From the NCBI GenBank assembly GCA_005799825.1, contig SYFT01000049.1, positions 1 through 32,329 of the forward strand: DNA of 32,329 nt, read 5' to 3'. The translations under genes and the position numbers were made by a program. The stretch is from Acidobacteriota bacterium. Lineage in GTDB: Bacteria > Acidobacteriota > Vicinamibacteria > Vicinamibacterales > SCN-69-37. Below, one piece after another: positions 9,001-14,181 of this stretch (positions are counted from its first letter, which is position 1; every line of letters begins with the position of its first letter). Below the pieces are notes generated by a model. The model searched no databases, had not been told where the DNA came from, and worked only from the letters and a program-made list of their open reading frames with translations.

Positions 9001-9213
9001 ACCTGCGACGGCAAGCGATCGGCCACCGCGATCGGGACCAATACCGCGCCACTGAAACAAGTTCAGGTAGGACTGTACTCCGGCCGCGGCCTGATCGGCG
9101 GGCACGCCGCCGCTTTTTCCAGCCAGCAGCGGCAGCGACCACAGGCCGGCGATGGTGAACGCCAGTGCGGTGCCGACAACAAGTGTGTAGAGACGACGGA
9201 TGATGGGCGGCAT
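6046..9213 (-). CDS. Exported BNR/sortilin (VPS10)-type beta-propeller protein
   Basis: 1055 residues with an N-terminal signal or anchor helix (about 6-30). At least nine Asp-box (S-x-D-x-G-x-T-W-like) repeats follow, for example KTTDRGETW, KSTDAGKTW, KSTDGGNTW, KSTDGGETW, RSDDAGATW, VTRDGGKAW, RTRDFGRTW and YDDGATW. These build one or two beta-propellers of the kind found in sialidases and VPS10/sortilin. Gly/Arg-rich linkers lie near residues 440-455 and 830-850. The last 150 residues are mostly helical. Large proteins of this architecture are abundant in Acidobacteriota, but their substrate is unknown; catalytic sialidase residues were not identified, so no enzymatic role is claimed. The start codon is preceded directly by a perfect hairpin that includes the likely ribosome binding site. 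The epimerase gene lies upstream on the same strand. Confidence 0.85.
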   Translation of the reverse strand: MPPIIRRLYTLVVGTALAFTIAGLWSLPLLAGKSGGVPADQAAAGVQSYLNLFQWRGIGPDRGGRSLAVAGVVGRPNEGYFGAVGGGLWKTTDRGETWVPVTDGHVGSSSVGAVAVSETNPDIVYLGMGETCIRGNIMSGDGVYKSTDAGKTWTHIGFRDARNISKIRIHPKNPDIVYVAAFGHHGGPNDERGVFKSTDGGNTWKRTLFRDAKTAAIDLSIDPRNPNVIYAALWEAFRLEYTMSSGGPGSGLFKSTDGGETWAEITRAPGMPTGLIGRIGVSVSGADSNRVYALVENANGGLFRSDDAGATWMMVNSSRNIRQRAFYYTHVTADVANADTVYLLNVGTFKSTDGGKTMTSFAGGDSHDLWIDPADPKHILHASDTGGAVTYTGGNPFTARDFPTPQYYHVVTTRHFPYHVCGAQQDGNTVCLPNEAGGGGGRGGRAGGTASEMYNPGGFEPGYIAPDPKDPDAFFAGSVNGGWLQYTNRRTGQQREVHPYPRMFSGEPSSALVERIQWTFPIIFSPVDPRVLYTATQHVWRTTNNGQYWDRISGDLTRHDPKTMGHSGGPITGDMNGPEVYATVFALAPGKTDANVLWAGSDDGLMHVTRDGGKAWSNVTPKDMPDFGRVSIIDASSFDAGTAYAAVKRPLLDDFSPYIFRTRDFGRTWTKIVNGISNEEYVNVVREDHKRRGLLYAGTNKGVYISYDDGATWQSLSLNLPSLPVSDLIVEARDLVISTHGRGFYVLDDIAPIRQFSPAVPSASPAYLFAPEDAIRSTNGAQIKYWVTASVTSLTLEILDKAGAVVRTFAGAAGAAGGGAAAPGAGRGGGRGGGVANAPMAQGMQSVTWDLRYPPATSFPNMILWGGGVQGPAAAPGTYQVRMTANGVTQTQPFMVRRHPLHIDETDADLQEQFDLAIRIRDKVTEANQAVIDIRRIKADVADRLTKSSDARLKAAADALVTSLNEVEGEIYQVKNQAGQDPLNFPIKVNNRLASLLSMVDSGDGKPIGNAAPILAALSAELNVLIDNVDRILTKDLAAFNAEAARLKLDAVQGR

Positions 9214-9235
9214 ATGCTTCTCCGCTGAGAAGCAT
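9214..9235 (-). promoter_or_regulatory. Perfect hairpin that would sequester the ribosome binding site of the beta-propeller gene
   Basis: On the minus strand, ATGCTTCTC and GAGAAGCAT form a perfect 9-bp stem with loop AGCG, directly followed by the ATG at 9213. The purine-rich GGAGAAG just before the start, the only ribosome-binding-site candidate, lies in the 3' arm. A folded mRNA would therefore hide it. Confidence 0.5.
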
Positions 9236-9305
9236 AGCGGAAAGTCATTTCATGATGACGGCCGGCCGGGCCCTTCACATCCACATCCATCGTGTCGTCC
9301 GCGCC

Positions 9306-10307
9306 TCAAAGTATGCAGTCCAACATCTCCCGAATGCCCTCGGCGAGGTCCTTCTGTCGGTAGCCGAGGTCGCGCTCGGCGGCAGAGCTGTCGAGGGGCC
9401 AGTCGTGGCGGAAGATTTGAAGCGTGGGGTGGGTGAGTTGGGGAGGGTGGCCGGTCAGCCTGGCGCGCCTTTCGTCCAGCCAGGCGGCGGGTGTTCCGGC
9501 CCAGAGGGGCAGCCGGCGGGGCAGGGCCGTGCCGCGCAGGTCGCGCAGAATCTCAAACGGGCGCTGCTGGGGGAGGTTGGGGCCGCCGACCTGATACCCA
9601 GATTCGGGATTCGGGTGGTCAAGGGCTGAGACGTGTGCATTGGCCACCTCATCGACCCACGAGAACGACCAGAGGCGATCGGCGCCGAGCAGTCCGGGCA
9701 GCCGGCCGGCCGTGTGGTCGGCGAACATCCGTCCGATCAGGTTGCCTTCTGACAAGAGGCCCGGCCCATAGATGACCCCGGGGTACATGGAGACGATGGG
9801 GATGCCCTGGCGGCGCGCCTGGTCTGCGACGAAGCGCGCCGCGGCTTTGGTGCGCTGGTAGTCGTTGGCCACCAGCGGGACCGTGTGCCCCGCTGGTGGC
9901 AGCGCCAGAAACGACGAGGTGTAGACGAGGCGGTGGAGCCCGTGCGTCCGCACGGCCTCCACCGCGTGGTGCAGGCCGCCGACGTTGATGTCGTCGAAGT
10001 CGCGTGGGTTCGGGCGCCAGACGCTGACGACGGCGGCGGTGTGGATGAGGGCGTCGCAGCCGCGTGCGGCTGCGACGACCGCGTCGCGGTCGCGCACATC
10101 GCCGAAGATGAAAAAGACATCGGGAGAAAAAACGACGTCGGGTGTCCTTTTGGGGGTGGCAGGCAAAAAGACATCCGACGTCGTTTTTTCTCCCGATGTC
10201 CTTTTCTCGCCGCGCGCGAATACCACCGCCTCATGTCTGCGCCCCACCAGCGCGCGGACAATCGCCTGCCCCAGATACCCCGTGCCGCCCGTCACTAGAA
10301 CCCGCAT
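9306..10307 (-). CDS. NAD(P)-dependent SDR epimerase/dehydratase carrying an inserted palindromic element
   Basis: An extended short-chain dehydrogenase: MRVLVTGGTGYLGQAIVRAL holds the TGGTGYLG nucleotide-binding motif, FGDVRDRDAV follows the second strand, and LIHTAAVVSVW matches 'D.V.H.AA'. ATG 10307 is preferred over an in-frame GTG at 10325 because the Rossmann strand starts there. The expected Y-x3-K appears weakened: VANDYQRTKAAARF contains Y-x3-K (YQRTK), in the right place. Between strand 2 and GDVRD lie about 32 extra residues (ending VVFSPDVFF), encoded by the palindromic element at 10111-10205. The frame stays open, so the protein may tolerate the insertion in a surface loop. The substrate is unknown; these proteins commonly act on sugar nucleotides or sterol-like compounds. 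Confidence 0.85.
   Translation of the reverse strand: MRVLVTGGTGYLGQAIVRALVGRRHEAVVFARGEKRTSGEKTTSDVFLPATPKRTPDVVFSPDVFFIFGDVRDRDAVVAAARGCDALIHTAAVVSVWRPNPRDFDDINVGGLHHAVEAVRTHGLHRLVYTSSFLALPPAGHTVPLVANDYQRTKAAARFVADQARRQGIPIVSMYPGVIYGPGLLSEGNLIGRMFADHTAGRLPGLLGADRLWSFSWVDEVANAHVSALDHPNPESGYQVGGPNLPQQRPFEILRDLRGTALPRRLPLWAGTPAAWLDERRARLTGHPPQLTHPTLQIFRHDWPLDSSAAERDLGYRQKDLAEGIREMLDCIL
10111..10205. repeat. 95-bp palindromic element inserted in frame in a coding gene
   Basis: Two 41-nt arms (10111-10151 and 10165-10205) are inverted copies matching at 38 of 41 positions, with a 13-nt spacer. In the epimerase mRNA two of the three differences become G-U pairs. Each arm is itself bounded by an inverted pair (GACATC...GATGTC or a one-base variant) and contains GACGTC. 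No stop codon occurs in any of the six frames. It encodes about 32 residues of the epimerase. There is no second copy in the window. Confidence 0.85.
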
Positions 10308-10324
10308 CGACAGCAGTCTACTCA

Positions 10325-10364
10325 CTCCAGTTCCTCACTTCCCGATTTCCTTACTTCCCCATTA
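10325..10364 (-). repeat. Degenerate 8-bp-period array (AASTGRGG type), copy C
   Basis: Read on the minus strand: TAATGGGG, AAGTAAGG, AAATCGGG, AAGTGAGG, AACTGGAG. It fills the divergent gap between the epimerase and the rhomboid gene and touches the rhomboid -10 box. Confidence 0.65.
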
Positions 10365-10368
10365 CAAT
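10363..10368 (+). promoter_or_regulatory. Putative -10 box (TACAAT) for a leaderless rhomboid transcript
   Basis: TACAAT lies 8 nt before the ATG at 10377, with no ribosome binding site in between. Transcription would start at or next to the A of the start codon. Confidence 0.4.
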
Positions 10369-10376
10369 CGTGGCCA

Positions 10377-11231
10377 ATGTTCGGTCGCCAAACCACCGGG
10401 TCCGTTGTCTGTGTGTCCTGTGGGTATTTGGTGGGCGTCAACGACGACCGCTGCTACAACTGTGGACGCCGCAATCCGGGCCTGTGGGGATTCGCCTCCG
10501 CTGTCCGGCGTCTCGGCAGCGATCTCGGGTTCATCCCGTTCGTGATCGGCCTGTCGGTGCTGATGTTTGCCATCACACTGGTCGCGTCGCGGGGCGAGAT
10601 TGGCCTGGCGGGCTTTTCGTTTTTGTCGCCGAGCACTTACAGCCTCCTGCTGTTTGGCGCGAGCGGCTCCATTCCGGTCTTCAGGTTCGATCGCTGGTGG
10701 ACGGTGCTGAGCGCGACGTGGCTGCATGGCAGCCTGATTCACATCCTGTTCAACCTGTACTGGGTGAGGCAGCTGGGTCCGGGTGTGGCGGATCTGTATG
10801 GCCCGGGCCGCATGGTGATCATCTACACGGTGGGCGGCATCGCCGGGTTCACGCTCACGTCATTCGCAGGCAACTACCTCAACTTCCTGCCGCTGCCAAT
10901 CCTGCACGGCGCGCCGTTCACGGTTGGCGCCTCGGCATCCATTTTTGGATTGCTGGGCGCGCGTGTGCACTATGGCCGGCGCAGTGGTTCGAGCGACATC
11001 TACCGACAGGCGGTGTACTACGCGGTGTTCATGTTCGTCATGGGACTGGTCATGTCGAGCATTGACAACTACGCCCACGCGGGCGGATTTGTGGGGGGAT
11101 ACCTGGCCAGCCGAATACTCGATCCCCTCGAGCCCGAGCGAATCAACCACATGGTGTGGGCTCTGGTCTGTATCGTGCTCTCTGTCCTCTCCATCGTCGT
11201 CTCGGTGGTGCACGAATTGATGCTGGGATGA
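10377..11231 (+). CDS. Rhomboid family intramembrane serine protease with N-terminal zinc ribbon
   Basis: 284 residues. The N-terminus has C-x2-C...C-x2-C (Cys12, 15, 26, 29: CVSCGYLV and CYNCGRR), a small zinc ribbon. Six or more hydrophobic segments follow. The rhomboid core is clear: WLHGSLIHILFNLYW (about 115-129), the catalytic serine in GASASIFG (Ser186), and the catalytic histidine in HAGGFVGG (His234). Rhomboids cut transmembrane substrates within the membrane; the target here is unknown. The start is set by the zinc ribbon and a TACAAT box 8 nt upstream. The next gene starts 3 nt after the stop, so the two are probably co-transcribed. Confidence 0.93.
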   Translation: MFGRQTTGSVVCVSCGYLVGVNDDRCYNCGRRNPGLWGFASAVRRLGSDLGFIPFVIGLSVLMFAITLVASRGEIGLAGFSFLSPSTYSLLLFGASGSIPVFRFDRWWTVLSATWLHGSLIHILFNLYWVRQLGPGVADLYGPGRMVIIYTVGGIAGFTLTSFAGNYLNFLPLPILHGAPFTVGASASIFGLLGARVHYGRRSGSSDIYRQAVYYAVFMFVMGLVMSSIDNYAHAGGFVGGYLASRILDPLEPERINHMVWALVCIVLSVLSIVVSVVHELMLG

Positions 11232-11234
11232 CTC

Positions 11235-12260
11235 ATGCGTAAACCTGTCGTCGTAATCACCGGAGCTGGTGGCGAAATTGGCCATGGTCTCATCGAACAA
11301 CTGGCAGCCGATGGCACGCGTCTGATCGTGACATTGGACATGGCGCCACTGGAAGTGCCACTGGCGAAACATGTCGCGCGCGAGTTCACCGGGTCGATTC
11401 TCGACCGCAGCCTGCTGGAGCGCATTCACTCTGAGTTCGAAGTGGACATGGTGTTCCACTTGGCCGCGTTGCTTTCCACGCGATCGGAGTTCTCACCCGT
11501 CATGGCCCACGAAGTAAATGTGGAGGGTACGCTCAACCTGCTGGAGTTTGCACAGCATGAGGCTGAGTCGCACGGACGGCCGGTCACATTCCTGTATCCG
11601 TCCTCGATTGCTGCGTATGGCATGCCGTCGCTGGACGCCAAGCGCACGGCCGGGCGCGTCAAGGAGCATGAGTGGACCCATCCCACCACGATGTATGGCT
11701 GCAACAAGCTGTACTGCGAACAGTTGGGCGAGTACTACGCCAGGCACTACAAACAGCTGTCGGCTGAATCCATAGCCGGTCGCGTAGACTTTCGCGCGGT
11801 CCGGTTCCCCGGACTCATCTCGGCGATCACCGTGCCGTCAGGCGGCACCTCTGACTACGCGCCCGAGATGATCCACGCCGCCGCCAAGGGCGAGCCGTAT
11901 GCCTGTTTCGTGCGCCCCGATGCGCAAATTCCTTTTATGGCGATGCCGGATGGGGTAGGTGCGTTGCTGAAGTTGGCCGCGGCGCCCAGGGCTTCGCTGA
12001 CCCAGACCACGTACAACCTCGGAGCCTTTGCGCCCACCGCCGACGACGTGCGCCGCGAGGTACTGCAGGCCTTCCCCGGCGCCCAGATGTCGTTTATCGT
12101 CGATACCAAGCGCCAGGGCATCATCGATTCGTGGCCCGCGGATGTCGATGATGGAGCCGCTCGAAAAGACTGGGGCTTCGCACCGGAATTCGACTTCGAA
12201 CGTGCATTTCGGGACTACCTCATTCCCACAATTCGACGACGATACGATCGGAATCGATAA
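11235..12260 (+). CDS. NAD-dependent epimerase, L-threonine 3-dehydrogenase (SDR)-like
   Basis: A 341-residue extended SDR with VVVITGAGGEIGHGLIEQLA as nucleotide-binding motif, VDMVFHLAALLSTRSEF as the strand-4 region, LYPSSIAAYG for the catalytic Ser, and TMYGCNKLYCE containing Y-x3-K. The LLSTRSE, VNVEGTLNLLE and RFPGLIS segments resemble SDR-type L-threonine 3-dehydrogenases, which turn threonine into 2-amino-3-ketobutyrate; a sugar-nucleotide epimerase is the alternative. Its ATG is 3 nt after the rhomboid stop, with no separate promoter visible. Its length and ending (RAFRDYLIPTIRRRYDRN) look complete. Substrate assignment is by family resemblance only. Confidence 0.8.
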   Translation: MRKPVVVITGAGGEIGHGLIEQLAADGTRLIVTLDMAPLEVPLAKHVAREFTGSILDRSLLERIHSEFEVDMVFHLAALLSTRSEFSPVMAHEVNVEGTLNLLEFAQHEAESHGRPVTFLYPSSIAAYGMPSLDAKRTAGRVKEHEWTHPTTMYGCNKLYCEQLGEYYARHYKQLSAESIAGRVDFRAVRFPGLISAITVPSGGTSDYAPEMIHAAAKGEPYACFVRPDAQIPFMAMPDGVGALLKLAAAPRASLTQTTYNLGAFAPTADDVRREVLQAFPGAQMSFIVDTKRQGIIDSWPADVDDGAARKDWGFAPEFDFERAFRDYLIPTIRRRYDRNR

Positions 12261-12295
12261 GCGATCTCCGATTCCAGATTGGAGAATCAGACAAG

Positions 12296-12631
12296 ATGCC
12301 GCTTTTGACTGTAGAGGGAGAAGGTTCGTTCGAGGTGCCGGTAGGCAAGCGCCTGGTGCTGGCGCTCGAGCAGGACGCGCACATTGATCAACTGCACGCC
12401 TGCAGCGGAAAGGCGCGCTGCACAACCTGCCGTGTGGAATTCATCTTCGGGGAGCCCGAGGCGAGGACCGAGGCCGAAACTGCGGCACTCACGTCCAGGG
12501 GTCTGACCGGTGTGCGACTGTCGTGCCAGATTCTTATGAACCACGACATGACCGTGCGGGCCATCAGCCGCCTGGCCGGCTCCGGCCGTGCAGATGCAGG
12601 GCGTACGCCTGCGGACGTGATCGAGCCGTAA
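12296..12631 (+). CDS. 2Fe-2S ferredoxin
   Basis: 111 residues with a plant/adrenodoxin-like 2Fe-2S pattern: CSGKARCTTC gives Cys36, Cys42 and Cys45 (C-x5-C-x2-C), and the fourth ligand is Cys77 in VRLSCQ. The beta-grasp start (PLLTVEGEGSFEVPVGKRL) is present. It would carry single electrons to a partner oxygenase, reductase or Fe-S assembly system; no such partner is adjacent. It follows the SDR gene by 35 nt on the same strand. The C-terminal 20 residues (SGRADAGRTPADVIEP) are likely disordered. Confidence 0.9.
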   Translation: MPLLTVEGEGSFEVPVGKRLVLALEQDAHIDQLHACSGKARCTTCRVEFIFGEPEARTEAETAALTSRGLTGVRLSCQILMNHDMTVRAISRLAGSGRADAGRTPADVIEP

Positions 12632-12633
12632 AG

Positions 12634-12681
12634 AAATTAGGAAGTTGGGAACTGAGGAACGGAGTAACTCAGGAACTGTGC
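12634..12681 (+). repeat. Degenerate 8-bp-period array (AASTGRGG type), copy D
   Basis: Six octamers in register: AAATTAGG, AAGTTGGG, AACTGAGG, AACGGAGT, AACTCAGG, AACTGTGC. It sits between the ferredoxin stop and the likely aat start, so an ATG at 12645 inside it is probably not used. Confidence 0.7.
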
Positions 12682-12701
12682 CACGGTTACGTCGTCTCTG
12701 C

Positions 12702-13277
12702 GTGATCGACCCGCCCTTGCTCCTACAGGCGTATCGTCAGGGCTACTTTCCCATGGCGATGGAGGATGGCCGCATTGGCTGGTTCTCGCCAGACCCACGC
12801 GCGATCCTGCCGCTTGATTTGATTCGAGTGTCGCGCAGGCTTGCGCGCGTCGTGCGGTCGACGCGCTTCGACGTGGTGATCGACCGCGACTTTCAAGGTG
12901 TCATGCGCGCGTGCGCGGCCGGTCGCGAAGAGGGTACATGGATCTCGGAAGACATTCTGGAATCGTATGTGGCGTTGCACCGCCTCGGCGTGGCCCACTC
13001 GGTTGAGGCGTGGCGTGACGGTCGCCTCGCTGGTGGGCTGTATGGCGTCCATCTGGGCGGCGCGTTTTTTGGCGAGTCGATGTTCCATCATGAGACGGAT
13101 GCGTCAAAGGTGGCATTGGTCGCCCTGGTGTCGCACATGCGCGCACGTGGGATGACGCTGCTGGACATCCAGTGGGTCACACCGCACCTGGCGCAATTTG
13201 GCGTGGTGGAAATTGCCAGGGCCGACTATATGAGGCGGCTCACGCACGCGATCGATAATCCGTGTACGTTTATGTGA
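12702..13277 (+). CDS. aat: Leucyl/phenylalanyl-tRNA-protein transferase
   Basis: Aat adds Leu or Phe from aminoacyl-tRNA to proteins with N-terminal Arg or Lys, marking them for ClpS/ClpAP degradation (N-end rule). The protein shows the family core: LLLQAYRQGYFPMAMEDG, WFSPDPRAILPLD, GTWISEDILESYVALHRLG, and LAGGLYGVHLGGAFFGESMF. The end, MTLLDIQWVTPHLAQFG, is also typical. ATG 12645 is in frame, but the first 19 residues would be translated octamer repeat. GTG 12702, immediately before IDPPLLLQAY, fits the usual start of the family; GTG 12678 is another option. The stop overlaps the ribosome binding site of the next gene. Confidence 0.92.
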   Translation: MIDPPLLLQAYRQGYFPMAMEDGRIGWFSPDPRAILPLDLIRVSRRLARVVRSTRFDVVIDRDFQGVMRACAAGREEGTWISEDILESYVALHRLGVAHSVEAWRDGRLAGGLYGVHLGGAFFGESMFHHETDASKVALVALVSHMRARGMTLLDIQWVTPHLAQFGVVEIARADYMRRLTHAIDNPCTFM

Positions 13278-13287
13278 GGAGGATACA

Positions 13288-13650
13288 GTGGCGAATGTGA
13301 GTCGAAGCGTAGGGTTACTGCTGATGATCGTGGGCGTGAGCGGTTATGTCATGACCGGCAGGGTGAGCCTAACCGCGCTCATCCCAGCGGCGTTCGGCTT
13401 GGTGATTTCCATGCTGGGGTTTTACGCCCGCCATGAGGACAATCGCCGGACGGCGATGCACCTGGCGATGGGTATCGCGCTGGTGGGCATGCTTGGGTCG
13501 ATTTCGGGCCTGCTGTCGATTCCGGCATTGCTGTCGGGCGAGGTGGCCATGCCTGCGGCCGTCGTTTCACGCAGCGCGATGGCCGTGATCCTGCTGGTCT
13601 ACCTTGCGATGGGGTTTAACAGCTTCCGCGCGGCCCGCGAACGGCGCTAG
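13288..13650 (+). CDS. Small four-helix membrane protein of unknown function
   Basis: 120 residues starting at a GTG with a strong ribosome binding site (GAGGAGG, 13276-13282) that overlaps the aat stop, so it is coupled to aat. There are four hydrophobic segments (about residues 7-24, 28-46, 57-79 and 88-110), short loops, a charged HEDNRR loop between the second and third, and a basic end (RAARERR). No motif suggests a function. Conservation next to aat would be needed to link it to protein turnover. Confidence 0.75.
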   Translation: MANVSRSVGLLLMIVGVSGYVMTGRVSLTALIPAAFGLVISMLGFYARHEDNRRTAMHLAMGIALVGMLGSISGLLSIPALLSGEVAMPAAVVSRSAMAVILLVYLAMGFNSFRAARERR

Positions 13651-13755
13651 CGCACGACTGGGATGCTCACCATGAAGAGCATGACGCTCCATGAAGGCGC
13701 CGCGCTTCTGATAGCACCACGCATTGTTTCGTGGGTCTTCATGGCCTTTATGGTG

Positions 13756-13771
13756 AAAGCCTTGAGGCTTT
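13756..13771. terminator. Short hairpin at the end of apaG
   Basis: AAAGCCT and AGGCTTT form a perfect 7-bp stem with a 2-nt centre, overlapping the apaG stop codon. It lies between two converging genes and could act as a weak terminator. Upstream (13668-13750) several CCATGAAG/CTTCATGG words recur without a clear period. Confidence 0.3.
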
Positions 13772-14159
13772 AGTGCACCGTGTACGGTTCGCTCAACGTG
13801 AACGGAGCGATGGTCGCGTCGAACTGCTCGCCGTCCTTAGTGGTCATCTGGTACGTGCCCTGCATCAAACCAAAGGGCGTGGAGAGCGGGCATCCCGACG
13901 TATAGGTGAACGTCTCGCCTGGCCCGAGCGTCGGTTGCTGGCCGACGACGCCGGGGCCGCGCACCTCTTCGACCTGGCCTGCGCCATCGGTAATAACCCA
14001 ATGACGCGTCAGCAACTGCACCGAATCCTGGCCTTCGTTGGCGATGGTGATGGTGTACAAGAAGAACCACTGCGTCTCTGACGGCTTCGAGCGCTCGGGC
14101 GAATACTGAGCCGTCACCGACACGCGTACGTGACGTGTGACCGCCTCAGATGTGAACAT
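13770..14159 (-). CDS. apaG: ApaG domain protein
   Basis: 129 residues of the ApaG/DUF525 beta-sandwich family, found as Co2+/Mg2+ efflux-associated protein ApaG in enterobacteria. Conserved features are the start VRVSVTAQYSPERS, FLYTITIANEG, VQLLTRHWVITD, the GPGVVGQQPTLGPGE stretch, FTYTSGCPLSTPFGLMQGTY and the final strand. Length matches the family. Its exact role is unclear. The gene is divergent from the aconitase-like gene; their 5' ends lie about 22 nt apart if the latter starts at 14182. Confidence 0.93.
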   Translation of the reverse strand: MFTSEAVTRHVRVSVTAQYSPERSKPSETQWFFLYTITIANEGQDSVQLLTRHWVITDGAGQVEEVRGPGVVGQQPTLGPGETFTYTSGCPLSTPFGLMQGTYQMTTKDGEQFDATIAPFTLSEPYTVH

Positions 14160-14181
14160 AGGCCCTGTGGAGCATGACCTG

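Noticed and set aside
10142-11065. Alternative plus-strand frame over the rhomboid gene
   Set aside because: The rhomboid frame has the zinc ribbon and catalytic Ser and His; the other frame has no recognisable content apart from the stop-free palindrome.
13651-13755. Recurrent CCATGAAG/CTTCATGG words between the small membrane protein and apaG
   Set aside because: Only a few copies, no consistent period and no long hairpin; not enough to call a repeat or CRISPR array.
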